The translations under genes were made by a program, and so were the position numbers. A DNA stretch of 64,000 nt from Streptomyces sp. SAT1 (lineage in GTDB: Bacteria; Actinomycetota; Actinomycetes; Streptomycetales; Streptomycetaceae), in assembly GCF_001654495.1 (NCBI RefSeq), contig NZ_CP015849.1, positions 4,005,501 to 4,069,500 of the forward strand. Reading direction: 5' to 3'. Shown piece by piece: positions 17,057 through 25,657 of this stretch. Each line of letters begins with the position of its first letter. The first letter of the stretch is position 1. Below the pieces are notes generated by a model, which saw only the letters and a program-made list of their open reading frames with translations, ran no database searches and was not told where the DNA came from.

Positions 17057-17725
17057 ATGTCAGCGATCCGTCTCCTGGTGCTGGGCGCCGTCCGCCAGCA
17101 CGGGCGGGCCCACGGCTACCAGGTGCGCAACGACCTGGAGTACTGGGGCGCCCATGAGTGGTCCAACGCCAAGCCGGGCTCGATCTACCACGCCCTGAAG
17201 CAGATGGCGAAGCAGGGACTGCTGCTCGCGCACGAGATCGCGCCGTCCACGGCGGGCGGCCCGCCGCGCGTCGAGTACGAGATCACGGAGCTGGGCACCG
17301 AGGAGTACCTCACGCTGCTGCGCGAGTACCTCACCGCCTACGACCAGCGCCCCGACATGCTCACCGCCGCGCTCGGCTTCATGGTCGACCTGGAGCGCGC
17401 GGAGGTCCTCGGCCTGCTGGAGAAGCGGGTGCGCAGCATCGAGGAGTGGCGCAGGTCGGTCACCGAGTACTACACCCCCGAGGAAGGCCCAGGCCAGCTC
17501 GGGCACATCGGCGAGATCATGAACTTCTGGGTGCACTCCGCCGACTCGGGCGCCGAGTGGACGCGCGGCCTCATCGAGCGCGTGCGCGGCGGGGCGTACA
17601 CCTTCGCGGGGGAGGGCGAGCCGTTCCGCGGCGTCCTGGCGGACGGCCAGGAGAACCCCTTCGGGACCGGACGGCCGGGACGGCCGGGTGAAGCCGTCGG
17701 CGGGCCGGACGGGGAGTTCGACTAA
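17057..17725 (+). CDS. PadR-family transcriptional regulator
   Basis: 222 residues. It has an N-terminal winged helix (LLVLGAVRQHGRAHGYQVRNDL ... GSIYHALKQMAKQGLL) with the PadR signature, then a helical Vir_act_alpha_C-like dimerisation region. PadR proteins of this type usually repress the adjacent efflux transporter, and here a two-gene ABC exporter lies immediately downstream. Two similar operator-like palindromes flank that operon's promoter, the first overlapping this gene's stop codon. Confidence 0.9.
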   Translation: MSAIRLLVLGAVRQHGRAHGYQVRNDLEYWGAHEWSNAKPGSIYHALKQMAKQGLLLAHEIAPSTAGGPPRVEYEITELGTEEYLTLLREYLTAYDQRPDMLTAALGFMVDLERAEVLGLLEKRVRSIEEWRRSVTEYYTPEEGPGQLGHIGEIMNFWVHSADSGAEWTRGLIERVRGGAYTFAGEGEPFRGVLADGQENPFGTGRPGRPGEAVGGPDGEFD

Positions 17726-17793
17726 TCAAGTTTGACCAACCGCCTCGGCGGCGCTACCTTCCTCAGGCAGGGGTCAGTAGTCAAATTTGGCTA
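17723..17793 (+). promoter_or_regulatory. Promoter of the ABC exporter with two PadR-type operators
   Basis: TTGACC (17732-17737), a 17-bp spacer and TACCTT (17755-17760) form a good promoter. TAATCAAGTTTGACCA (17723-17738) overlaps the -35, and the related imperfect palindrome TAGTCAAATTTGGCTA (17778-17793) lies just downstream of the likely start site. Both share a TCAAnTTTG core, as expected for one dimeric repressor. Confidence 0.7.
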
Positions 17794-17809
17794 GTGAGGG
17801 GAGCGGCCG

Positions 17810-18769
17810 ATGGCCGAGGCGGCGATCACCGTCGAAGGGGTACGCAAGAAGTACGGCGGCAGAGGAGGGGCGTACGCGCTGGACGGGCTCCGTCTGAGGG
17901 TGGACCGGGGCACCGTCCACGCGGTGCTCGGGCCGAACGGCGCGGGCAAGACCACCCTGGTCCGGATCCTGGCCACGCTGCTGCGGCCTGACGCGGGCCG
18001 GATCACGGTGGCCGGGTACGACGTGGTGACCGACGCCTACGCCGTACGCCTGCGCATCGGGCTGCTCGGCCAGCACGCGGCGCTCGACGAGGAACTGGGC
18101 GGCCGGGAGAACCTGGAGCTGTTCGGGCGCCTGCACCACCTGGGCGCCCGCGGGGCACGCGCGCGTGCCGGTGAACTCCTGGAGCGCTTCGGCCTGACCG
18201 GCACCGGACGCAGGCCGGTGAGCGCCTACAGCGGCGGCATGCGGCGCCGCCTCGACCTGGCGGCCTCCCTGATCACCGAGCCGGAGGTGCTCTTCCTGGA
18301 CGAGCCGACCACCGGCCTGGACCCGCGGGGCCGCGCCGAGGTGTGGTCGGCGGTCCGCTCCCTGGTCGGCGGCGGTACGACCGTCCTGCTGACCACCCAG
18401 TACCTGGAGGAGGCCGATCAGCTCGCCGACCGCATCTCGGTCGTCGACGCGGGCCGGGTGATCGCCGACGGCACCGCAGGCGAGCTGAAGGCGCTCGCGG
18501 GCGGCGACCGCGTGGACGTGGTGCTGCGCGACGCGCGCCGGCTGGCGGCCGTCGCCGCCCTGCTGCCGCTGACGGGCGTGTCCGCCGACCCCGACCGGCG
18601 GCTGCTCAGCGCCCCGGTCACCGACCGCATGGCCGCGCTGTCCGCCGTCGTACGGGCTCTTGAGGAGGCCGGTGCGGAGGCGGAGGACGTGGCTCTGCGC
18701 CGCCCGACGCTGGACGAGGTGTTCCTGCGCCTCACCGGAGGGGACCATCGAGTGGAGGAGCCCGCGTGA
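17810..18769 (+). CDS. ABC transporter ATP-binding protein (DrrA-like, drug exporter family)
   Basis: 319 residues. It has Walker A GPNGAGKTT, a Q-loop in IGLLGQHAALDEELGG, the signature SAYSGGMRRRLDLA, Walker B EVLFLDEPTTGLDP and an H-loop-equivalent in LLTTQYLEEADQLADR. The extended C-terminal domain is typical of DrrA proteins for daunorubicin-type efflux. It energises the permease encoded next, whose GTG overlaps this stop codon by 4 bases. Likely repressed by the upstream PadR protein. Confidence 0.92.
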   Translation: MAEAAITVEGVRKKYGGRGGAYALDGLRLRVDRGTVHAVLGPNGAGKTTLVRILATLLRPDAGRITVAGYDVVTDAYAVRLRIGLLGQHAALDEELGGRENLELFGRLHHLGARGARARAGELLERFGLTGTGRRPVSAYSGGMRRRLDLAASLITEPEVLFLDEPTTGLDPRGRAEVWSAVRSLVGGGTTVLLTTQYLEEADQLADRISVVDAGRVIADGTAGELKALAGGDRVDVVLRDARRLAAVAALLPLTGVSADPDRRLLSAPVTDRMAALSAVVRALEEAGAEAEDVALRRPTLDEVFLRLTGGDHRVEEPA

Positions 18770-19587
18770 GCACGGTCCCGAGCCCTAGCACGAGCCCGAG
18801 CACGGGCCTGAGTGCGAACATCCGCCCGAGCGTCCGCGCGCTGTCCGACTCCTGGACGATGACCCGGCGCGAACTGGCCCGCTGGGCGCGGCGGCCCGTC
18901 CAGGTGGCCGTCGCCCTGGTCTTCCCCGTGATGCTGCTGCTGATGTTCGGCTACCTGGTCGGCGGCGGGCGGGGCGTGCGCGGCGACTACGTCGACTACC
19001 TGGTCCCCGGCATGCTCGCCCTCACCATGGCCTTCGGCCTGGAAGGCACGATGCTCGCCGTCACCCAGGACCTGAACAAGGGGGTCATCGACCGGTTCCG
19101 CGCGATGCCGATGGCCGACGGCGCGGTGCTGGTGGGCCGTTCGACCGCCGACATGCTCCAGTCGGCGCTGGTCCTGTTCGTCCTCGTGGGCGTCGGGCAC
19201 GCGCTCGGCTGGCGCGCGCACGGCGGACCCGGCGGTCTGCTGGGCGCCCTGGGGCTCCTGCTGCTGTTCCGCTTCGCCATGCTGTGGGCCGGCATCCACC
19301 TGGCGCTGCTGGCGGGGCGCCCCGAACTGGTCCAGGCGGTGCAGATCCTGGTGTGGCCGGTGGGCTTCCTGTCCAACGCGTTCGCCGCCCCGGACTCGAT
19401 GCCCGGCTGGCTGGGCGCGCTCGTGCGGTGGAACCCGATGTCCCACACGGCGACGGCGGTACGGGACCTCGTCGGCGGACCGGGCGGCGAGTCCGGGCAC
19501 GTGCTCCCGGCCGTCCTGTGGCCGCTCGGGCTGCTCGCGGTGTTCCTCCCGCTGGCGCTGCGCCGCTTCCGGGGCCTGAGCCGCTGA
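18766..19587 (+). CDS. ABC transporter permease (DrrB/ABC-2 type)
   Basis: 273 residues, integral membrane, with about six hydrophobic segments (for example VAVALVFPVMLLLMFGYLVG and LAVFLPLALR). It has the ABC-2 features typical of DrrB, including DLNKGVIDRFRAMPM on a cytoplasmic loop and a C-terminal NPMSHTATAVRDL. It forms the export channel with the preceding ATPase; the substrate is unknown, probably a lipophilic drug or metabolite. GTG 18766 is translationally coupled to the upstream gene. Confidence 0.9.
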   Translation: MSTVPSPSTSPSTGLSANIRPSVRALSDSWTMTRRELARWARRPVQVAVALVFPVMLLLMFGYLVGGGRGVRGDYVDYLVPGMLALTMAFGLEGTMLAVTQDLNKGVIDRFRAMPMADGAVLVGRSTADMLQSALVLFVLVGVGHALGWRAHGGPGGLLGALGLLLLFRFAMLWAGIHLALLAGRPELVQAVQILVWPVGFLSNAFAAPDSMPGWLGALVRWNPMSHTATAVRDLVGGPGGESGHVLPAVLWPLGLLAVFLPLALRRFRGLSR

Positions 19588-19624
19588 GCCGCCGGGCGGC
19601 CGCGGAGACGGTGCGGGACGGTGG

Positions 19625-20968
19625 TCAGCGGGCCGCCGTCCCGTCCGCGCGCAACTGCATCTGCGGGCGGCCGGTCACCAGCAGCCACGCGGGCAGCGAG
19701 GCGAGGCAGAGCAGGGACAGCAGCGTCGGCGAGGAGACGAGGACGGCGGCCGTGAACAGGCTCACCCAGCCCTGCCGGGTCACCGCCAGCAGCATGCCGA
19801 GCACGCCCGCCGCGACACCGAGCGCGGGCGGCACCGAGGGCACCAGGGCGTGCGCGGTGAGCCCGAGCGCGGCGCCGATGAAGACGGACGGGAAGATCCG
19901 GCCGCCGCGGAAACCGCAGGACGCGGCGACGAGCAGCGCCGCCAGCTTCACCACGGCCATCGTCGCGAACTGCCCCGCCGCCCGGTCGCCGGGAGCGCGG
20001 GCGAGCTCCGCGACCTCCGAGAGCCCCTTGAACAGCGTCAGAGGGCCGCCCAGCACGCCCAGCAGGCCCAGCACCAGCCCGCCGGCCGGCAGGGCGATCA
20101 TCGGATGCCCGAGCCGGGCGAAGACCCGGTGGACGTAGGGGAAGGCGTACACGGCGGCGAGGCCGAGCAGGGCCGCCGCCGAGGAGATCACGAGCGCGGC
20201 GAGCACCTCGCCCGCGTGCGGGCGGCCGAGCGGCGGCAGCCCGAGGTCGAAGGTGGGGTGGGCGACCAGCGTCGTGGTCATCGCACCGGCGGCGCCCGCG
20301 GCCAGCGGCGCGAACAGGGTGTCCCACAGAGCCCCGCGCATCGGCCGCCCGGCCAGTGCCTCGGAGATGACCAGCGCGGCGGCCACCGCGGTCCCGAACA
20401 GCGCGCCGATGGTCGCCGCCTCGGCCAGCGCGGGCCACAGCGCCTGCGGCAGCCGGGGCAGCAGTCTGCGGCCCAGCCAGAACGCCAGGGCCACGTTCGC
20501 CGCGATGATCGGGTTCTCCGGGCCGAGGCTCGGCCCGCCGGCCAGCATCAGCATCGTCGCCAGCAGCAGACCCGGCAGGACGCCCGGCGCCACCGGGGCG
20601 GCCGACAGGCCCAGCGTGGCCGGATCGGGGCCCGCGTGCCCCGGCACCTTCCACACCACCAGCCCGACCAGGACACCGGTCGCGGTGAGCACGACCAGCA
20701 TCCACACCGCCGAGTACCGGCCGATGCCGAGCGCGTCCGGCAGGTCCTCCCACAGGGCGCCCTGCAATCGCTCCGCCACCCCGCTCACCAGCAGGAAGAG
20801 CAGACTGCACCCGATCCCGGCGACGAGGGCGGGCAGGATCAGGGGCAGCAGCGCGCGGGCCGGTGCCGACGGTACGGCCGGGGCGGCGGCCGGCTGCCGC
20901 TCGGTGTCCTGGACCACGGGCACACGATAAGCGGGCGTATCCGGAGGAAACCGGAGGAACGCGCGCAC
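19625..20968 (-). CDS. ClC-family voltage-gated chloride channel or antiporter-like protein
   Basis: Up to 447 residues with about ten membrane segments. GPSLGPENPI resembles the ClC selectivity motif GREGP and GGRIFPSVFIGA the GxFxP motif. The usual gating and proton glutamates are not obvious, so ion selectivity and mechanism are uncertain. The start is uncertain: GTG 20968 gives 447 residues and GTG 20923 gives 432, neither with a clear ribosome binding site. It is convergent with the ABC operon (37-bp gap) and divergent from the MerR gene. Confidence 0.8.
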   Translation of the reverse strand: MRAFLRFPPDTPAYRVPVVQDTERQPAAAPAVPSAPARALLPLILPALVAGIGCSLLFLLVSGVAERLQGALWEDLPDALGIGRYSAVWMLVVLTATGVLVGLVVWKVPGHAGPDPATLGLSAAPVAPGVLPGLLLATMLMLAGGPSLGPENPIIAANVALAFWLGRRLLPRLPQALWPALAEAATIGALFGTAVAAALVISEALAGRPMRGALWDTLFAPLAAGAAGAMTTTLVAHPTFDLGLPPLGRPHAGEVLAALVISSAAALLGLAAVYAFPYVHRVFARLGHPMIALPAGGLVLGLLGVLGGPLTLFKGLSEVAELARAPGDRAAGQFATMAVVKLAALLVAASCGFRGGRIFPSVFIGAALGLTAHALVPSVPPALGVAAGVLGMLLAVTRQGWVSLFTAAVLVSSPTLLSLLCLASLPAWLLVTGRPQMQLRADGTAAR

Positions 20969-20991
20969 CGCGTCCGGCGGCCGTCGCGGGC

Positions 20992-21022
20992 TTGCACCTC
21001 ACGTGGCGTGAGGCCGCACTGT
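20992..21022 (+). promoter_or_regulatory. TipA-type MerR promoter and operator
   Basis: The perfect palindrome CCTCACG-TGG-CGTGAGG (20997-21013) lies between a -35-like TTGCAC (20992-20997) and a -10-like CACTGT (21017-21022) with a 19-bp spacer. Over-long spacers bridged by a palindrome are the hallmark of MerR-activated promoters, and the sequence closely resembles the known tipA promoter. Confidence 0.8.
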
Positions 21023-21049
21023 GGAGCGCGTACCGAGAAGGGAGCGGAA

Positions 21050-21811
21050 GTGGGCTACACCGTGGGTCAGGTCGCCGGTTTCGCCGGAGTGACGGTGCGC
21101 ACCCTGCACCACTACGACGACATCGGCCTGCTCGTCCCGGGCGGGCGCAGCCACGCGGGGCACCGGCGCTACGACGACGCCGACCTCGACCGGCTGCAGC
21201 GGATCCTGTTCTACCGGGAGCTCGGCTTCCCGCTCGACGAGGTCGCGGCCCTGCTCGACGACCCGGACGCGGACCCGCGCGCGCATCTGCGCCGCCAGTA
21301 CGAGCTGCTGACCGCCCGGATCGACAAGCTGCAGAGGATGGCCGCGGCCGTGGAGCAGGCCATGGAGGCACGCAGGATGGGAATCGACCTCACACCCGAG
21401 GAACGCTTCGAGGTGTTCGGGGACAAGGACCCCGAGCAGTACGCGGAGGAGGCCGAGCAGCGCTGGGGCGGCACCGAGGCGTACGCCGAGTCGCAGCGCC
21501 GCGCGGCCCGCTACACCAAGGAGGACTGGAAGCGGATCAAGGCCGAGGCGGACGCCTGGGAGGAGCGGTACACCGCGCTGATGGCGGCCGGGGAGCCGGC
21601 GGCCGGCCCGGCGGCCATGGACCTGGCGGAGGCGCACCGGCGGCACATCGGAACGTGGTTCTTCACCTGCCCGTACGAGATGCACCGGTGCCTGGGGGAG
21701 ATGTACGTCGCCGACGAGCGCTTCAAGGCGTACTACGACGCGATGCGGCCGGGGCTCGCCGAGCACCTCAAGGAGGCGATCCTCGCGAACGCGGCCCGCC
21801 ACGAGGGCTGA
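21050..21811 (+). CDS. TipA-like MerR-family transcriptional activator
   Basis: 253 residues. The MerR DNA-binding domain is clear (YTVGQVAGFAGVTVRTLHHYDDIGLL ... HRRYDDADLDRLQRILFYRELGF), followed by a long coiled-coil dimerisation helix. The C-terminal domain of about 140 residues ends with WFFTCPYEMHRCLGEMYVAD, the TipAS-type drug-binding domain. TipA proteins bind thiopeptides, covalently through a Cys, and activate their own promoter; Cys residues are present here. GTG 21050 follows GGGAG. The palindromic promoter just upstream implies autoactivation. Confidence 0.9.
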   Translation: MGYTVGQVAGFAGVTVRTLHHYDDIGLLVPGGRSHAGHRRYDDADLDRLQRILFYRELGFPLDEVAALLDDPDADPRAHLRRQYELLTARIDKLQRMAAAVEQAMEARRMGIDLTPEERFEVFGDKDPEQYAEEAEQRWGGTEAYAESQRRAARYTKEDWKRIKAEADAWEERYTALMAAGEPAAGPAAMDLAEAHRRHIGTWFFTCPYEMHRCLGEMYVADERFKAYYDAMRPGLAEHLKEAILANAARHEG

Positions 21812-21866
21812 CGGTCACGAGGGCGGTGGCCCGAGGGCCGGGCGAGGGATCGGACGAGGGCCGACG

Positions 21867-21901
21867 GTAAGGGGCGTCCGCCCATGGCGGGTGCCCCTTA
21901 C
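21867..21901 (+). terminator. Hairpin downstream of the MerR gene
   Basis: GTAAGGGGC (21867-21875) pairs with GCCCCTTAC (21893-21901), with a second inner GC stem. There is no T tract; it is likely a Streptomyces-type terminator. Confidence 0.6.
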
Positions 21902-22056
21902 GTACGTGTCCCGGGGCGGCGGGTCCGGGCCCGCCGGGGGCTGCTCGCGGGATCCTGCGGAACCCGGGGCGTACACCATCCGTTGATACTTTGTGCGGCA
22001 GTACCCGGAGGCCGACCCGCCGCCGACCGTCCTCACCCCCTCAGGAGCCCGGAACC

Positions 22057-23172
22057 GTGACGACGCTTGCCCTCGGCCCGAGCTGGCTGGATCCGAACTA
22101 CCTGCTGGACACCTACGGCATCTGGGGGCTGCTGCTGGTCGTCTTCGCCGAGTCGGGCCTGCTCATCGGCTTCTTCCTGCCGGGTGACTCGCTGCTGTTC
22201 ACCTGTGGTCTGCTGATCACCTCGCACCAGCTGGACTTCCCGCTGTGGGCGGCCGTCGCGCTGATCTGCCTCGCGGCCGTCCTCGGCGACCAGGCGGGCT
22301 ACATGTTCGGCAAGAAGGTCGGCCCGTCCCTGTTCAACCGCCCCGACTCCCGCCTGTTCAAACAGGAGAACGTCGTCAAGGCGCACGAGTTCTTCGAGAA
22401 GTACGGCCCGAAGTCCCTGGTCCTGGCCCGCTTCGTGCCGGTCGTGCGGACGTTCACGCCGATCATCGCGGGCGTCAGCGGCATGCGGTACCGCTCGTTC
22501 GTCACCTTCAACGTCATCGGCGGCGTGCTGTGGGGCGCGGGCGTCACCCTGCTCGGCTCCTGGCTCGGCAAGATCGACTTCGTGAAGGAGAACATCGAGG
22601 CGATCCTCATCCTGATCGTCCTCGTCTCGGTCGTCCCGATCGCCATCGAGTTCCTGCGCGCCCGTGCCAAGGCGAAGAACGAGCCGCAGCCCGCCGCCGC
22701 GGCCCCCGAGCCCGTCGCCGCCCACCAGCAGCAGTACGCGCGGCAGTCCCAGCAGCCCCATCCGTACGGGCAGCAGTTCCAGCAGCCGGTCCTGGACGAC
22801 GCGACCACCCAGCTCCGCCGCATCGAACCGCCGTACGAGCAGCAGCGACCCCGCCGGCAGCACGCGCAGCAGCACCAGCCTCAGCCGCCGCAGCAGCCCC
22901 AGCAGCCGTACGGCTACGGCCAGGGGCAGCAGCACCCCGGCGGCGCGTACCCGCAGCAGCACCAGCAGCCGCCCCACCAGCACCAGCAGCCCTACGGTCA
23001 CCCCCAGCAGCCCCAGCAGCCCCAGCAGCCCCAGCAGCCCCAGCAGCCGCAGCACCCCCAGCAGCCCCAGCCCTACGGCGACCAGCAGGAGCAGCAGCAG
23101 TACGACCCGCAGCAGTACGACCAGCGGCAGTACCCGTACGACCAGGACCAGGGCTACTACCGCGCCCCCTGA
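22057..23172 (+). CDS. DedA-family membrane protein with a long Gln/Pro-rich tail
   Basis: 371 residues. The first about 215 carry the DedA/VTT core: FAESGLLIGFFLPGDSLLF, the GDQAGYMFGKKVG segment, the conserved FVPVVRTFTPIIAGVSGM with essential Arg and Pro, and a final transmembrane helix (ILILIVLVSVVPIAIEF). DedA proteins are membrane carriers linked to lipid flipping and envelope homeostasis. From about residue 225 the protein is low complexity, with PQQ, HQQ and QPY repeats, roughly 145 residues with no counterpart in classical DedA, probably cytoplasmic and disordered. GTG 22057 follows CAGGAG. Confidence 0.88.
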   Translation: MTTLALGPSWLDPNYLLDTYGIWGLLLVVFAESGLLIGFFLPGDSLLFTCGLLITSHQLDFPLWAAVALICLAAVLGDQAGYMFGKKVGPSLFNRPDSRLFKQENVVKAHEFFEKYGPKSLVLARFVPVVRTFTPIIAGVSGMRYRSFVTFNVIGGVLWGAGVTLLGSWLGKIDFVKENIEAILILIVLVSVVPIAIEFLRARAKAKNEPQPAAAAPEPVAAHQQQYARQSQQPHPYGQQFQQPVLDDATTQLRRIEPPYEQQRPRRQHAQQHQPQPPQQPQQPYGYGQGQQHPGGAYPQQHQQPPHQHQQPYGHPQQPQQPQQPQQPQQPQHPQQPQPYGDQQEQQQYDPQQYDQRQYPYDQDQGYYRAP

Positions 23173-23190
23173 GCCGACGCGCGGCCCGGC

Positions 23191-24966
23191 TCAGAAGCCC
23201 CTGGTCCGCTTGGCCGCCCGGCGGCCCGCGGCGCTGCCCGCCCCCGGCAGCCGCAGGAAGAGCCGGGAGATCTCGGAGCCGAGGTTCACCCCGATGGCGA
23301 TGGCCATGGCGAGCGAGACTGCCTTGGCCAGGGAGACGAGCCCCTTGTCGACATGGCTCTGGGCGATCGACAGCAGTCCGAAGTACGTGGCGGAACCGGG
23401 CAGCAGCGGCCCGATCGCGGCCGTGGTGTACGGCAGCGCGGAGGCGAAGCGGTAGCGGGACAGCAGCTGCCCGAACAGTCCCACCAGGCCCGCGGCCGCC
23501 GCCGTGGAGGCCACCGGCGAGATACCGCCCACGTTGTGCATCGCGCCGTACACCACCCAGGCCACCCCGCCGTTCAGCGTCACCCACAGGACGGTGGACC
23601 GTTCCTGCTGGAGCAGCACGGCGAAGGTGAGCGACAGCAGCATCGACGCGACGATCTGGAGCACCGGCCGCTGGCTGCCCACCAGCGCCGCGTCCGGGTT
23701 GAGCTGGGCGCCCAGCTTCACCCCGAAGTACAGGACCAGCAGCACACCGGTGACGATGCCGACGAAGAAGTACATGACCTCCAGCAGCCGGGCGGAGGCG
23801 GTGATGTAGAAGCCGGTCAGCCCGTCCTGCACACCCGCCACCAGCGCCCGCCCCGGCAGCAGCGCGAACAGGCCACCGGTGATGACCGCGGACGCCTTCA
23901 CGTCCACGTCCGCCACCGTGAGCGCGACGCCGATCGCGGCCGGCGGCATCGCGGCGACCGTGAACTGGTAGAACTCCGGCAGCCCGCGCCCGGCGCACAG
24001 CCAGGCCAGCCGGTCGCCGAGCATCGCGCCGAGCGCGGCCGCCACGAAGACCAGCGGACCACCGCCGACGAGCACCGAGGCCGCGCCCGCCAGCAGCCCG
24101 GCGGCCCCGGTCAGCGCCCAGCCGGGGTAGGGGTGCCGGTTGCGGCGGATCTCCGCGAGGCGCCGGTAGGCCTCCTCCAGCGAGACATGGGTCTCGGGGT
24201 CGCTGAGGTCGTCGACGAGCTGGAAGACGGCCGCGAGCCGGGTGTAGTCCGTGCCGCGGCGGCGCACCACGCGGGAGGCCGACACCGGGTCGTCCACCAG
24301 GGACGGCTGGTAGGAGATGGACAACAGGGTGAAGGTGACGTTCGGCTCGCAGCGGTCCAGGCCGTAGGAGCGGCAGACCGCGAACATCGCCGTCTCCACG
24401 TCCTCGGCGCCCTCACCGCCGGCGAGCAGCAGTTCGCCGATACGCAGGGACAGGTCGAGGACGCGCGGGACGGCCGGGCCGCCCTCCTCCGCCTTGTGCA
24501 CCTGCTCCAGCGCGGGCCGCTCGGTCACCGACATGCGCAGCATCGTGCGCATCCGGTCCTGCCAGGGGGCGTCCTTGGTCAGACTGACCGCCGGGGTGCC
24601 CCGGGGCGGTGTGAAGGTGTACGGCGCCTCGCGCGCGTTGTAGGTGCGCGGGGTGCTGAACGCGGAGCCCTCGGACTCGGCGGCCGGTGCCTCGGGCGCC
24701 GCCAGGCCGTCCGGCAGGGCGAACTCCGAGGTCGTCTCGGACTCGCCGCCAGTCCGGGGCGCGGCCAGCCCCTGCGGGAGCGCGAACTCGGACGTCGTCG
24801 ACGACTCGTTGTCGACCGGCGTCACAGCGGTCACCGGGGCCGCCCGGACCACCGGAATCAGCTGCGTCGTCTGCGTCACCGACGCCTGCGCGGGACGCGC
24901 GGCGGGGGACACGAAGTCACTCCTCGCCTCGTCCGACTGCGGTTTGCGGTCCTCCGCGTCCGTCAC
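23191..24966 (-). CDS. Threonine/serine exporter family protein (ThrE, DUF1212/DUF3815)
   Basis: About 591 residues from GTG 24966, which has AGGGAG nine bases upstream; GTG 24990 is a poorer alternative. After an about 150-residue disordered N-terminus come the cytoplasmic ThrE segment (LDLSLRIGELLLAGGEGAEDVETAM) and about ten membrane helices. ThrE exports threonine and serine by proton-motive force in Corynebacterium; the same role is inferred. The N-terminal region contains an imperfect duplication, TTSEFALPQGLAAP and TTSEFALPDGLAAP, not seen in the core family. It is convergent with dedA (18-bp gap). Confidence 0.87.
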   Translation of the reverse strand: MTDAEDRKPQSDEARSDFVSPAARPAQASVTQTTQLIPVVRAAPVTAVTPVDNESSTTSEFALPQGLAAPRTGGESETTSEFALPDGLAAPEAPAAESEGSAFSTPRTYNAREAPYTFTPPRGTPAVSLTKDAPWQDRMRTMLRMSVTERPALEQVHKAEEGGPAVPRVLDLSLRIGELLLAGGEGAEDVETAMFAVCRSYGLDRCEPNVTFTLLSISYQPSLVDDPVSASRVVRRRGTDYTRLAAVFQLVDDLSDPETHVSLEEAYRRLAEIRRNRHPYPGWALTGAAGLLAGAASVLVGGGPLVFVAAALGAMLGDRLAWLCAGRGLPEFYQFTVAAMPPAAIGVALTVADVDVKASAVITGGLFALLPGRALVAGVQDGLTGFYITASARLLEVMYFFVGIVTGVLLVLYFGVKLGAQLNPDAALVGSQRPVLQIVASMLLSLTFAVLLQQERSTVLWVTLNGGVAWVVYGAMHNVGGISPVASTAAAAGLVGLFGQLLSRYRFASALPYTTAAIGPLLPGSATYFGLLSIAQSHVDKGLVSLAKAVSLAMAIAIGVNLGSEISRLFLRLPGAGSAAGRRAAKRTRGF

Positions 24967-25035
24967 TGGGCAACGCTCCCTGAACGACACCTTCCGTAAG
25001 CCTCAGTATGCGCGGGTACCCGCGCACGTATGCCG

Positions 25036-25068
25036 AAGGCCGCGTCACCTCTGGCGAGGTGGACGCGG
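25036..25068 (-). terminator. Terminator-like hairpin downstream of the pyrophosphatase gene
   Basis: GGCCGCGTC (25036-25044) pairs with GACGCGGCC (25060-25068) and continues as ACCTC/GAGGT with a one-base bulge and a TGGC loop. It separates ppa from the exporter gene on the same strand. Confidence 0.65.
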
Positions 25069-25086
25069 CCCCTGGGCGTGGTGCGG

Positions 25087-25578
25087 TCAGTGACCGCCGT
25101 GCTCCTCGAAACGCTTGCGGGAGCGCTCGATCTCCGCCTCGGCGTCGGCGCGGCCCACCCAGTTGGCGCCCTCGACCGACTTGCCCGGCTCCAGGTCCTT
25201 GTAGACCTCGAAGAAGTGCTGGATCTCCAGGCGGTCGAACTCCGACACGTGGTGGATGTCCCGCAGGTGCTCCACGCGCGGGTCGGACGCCGGCACGCAC
25301 AGCAGCTTGTCGTCGCCGCCGGCCTCGTCCGTCATCCGGAACATGCCGATCGCGCGGCACTTGATCAGACAGCCGGGGAAGGTCGGCTCGTCCAGGATGA
25401 CCAGCGCGTCCAGCGGGTCGCCGTCCTCGCCGAGGGTGTCCTCGACGAAGCCGTAGTCCGCCGGGTAGCTGGTCGAAGTGAAGAGTCGACGGTCCAGGCG
25501 GATACGACCGGTCTCGTGGTCCACCTCGTACTTGTTCCGCGAACCCTTCGGAATCTCGATCGTGACGTCGAACTCCAC
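25087..25578 (-). CDS. ppa: Inorganic pyrophosphatase (family I, soluble)
   Basis: 163 residues, the normal bacterial size. It starts VEFDVTIEIPKGSRNKYEVD and carries the family I signature DGDPLDALVI (catalytic Asp residues for Mg2+) and RAIGMFRMTDEAGGDDKLLC. It hydrolyses cytosolic PPi to drive biosynthetic reactions. GTG 25578, seven bases after GGAGGAG, is clearly the start; the in-frame ATGs upstream would put that ribosome binding site inside the coding region. It is divergent from the PBP4 gene with a 79-bp gap. Confidence 0.95.
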   Translation of the reverse strand: MEFDVTIEIPKGSRNKYEVDHETGRIRLDRRLFTSTSYPADYGFVEDTLGEDGDPLDALVILDEPTFPGCLIKCRAIGMFRMTDEAGGDDKLLCVPASDPRVEHLRDIHHVSEFDRLEIQHFFEVYKDLEPGKSVEGANWVGRADAEAEIERSRKRFEEHGGH

Positions 25579-25657
25579 CGGTGGCTCCTCCATGATCAGC
25601 ACATAGTTCTGGTGATTAAGTGTCCCTCACGCAGGTGTGTGATCGCGAAAGGGGCTG

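Noticed and set aside
14446..17058. 870-residue open frame on the minus strand
   Set aside because: It covers the XRE and aldehyde dehydrogenase genes antisense. GC-rich third positions keep it open; no domain or ribosome binding site.
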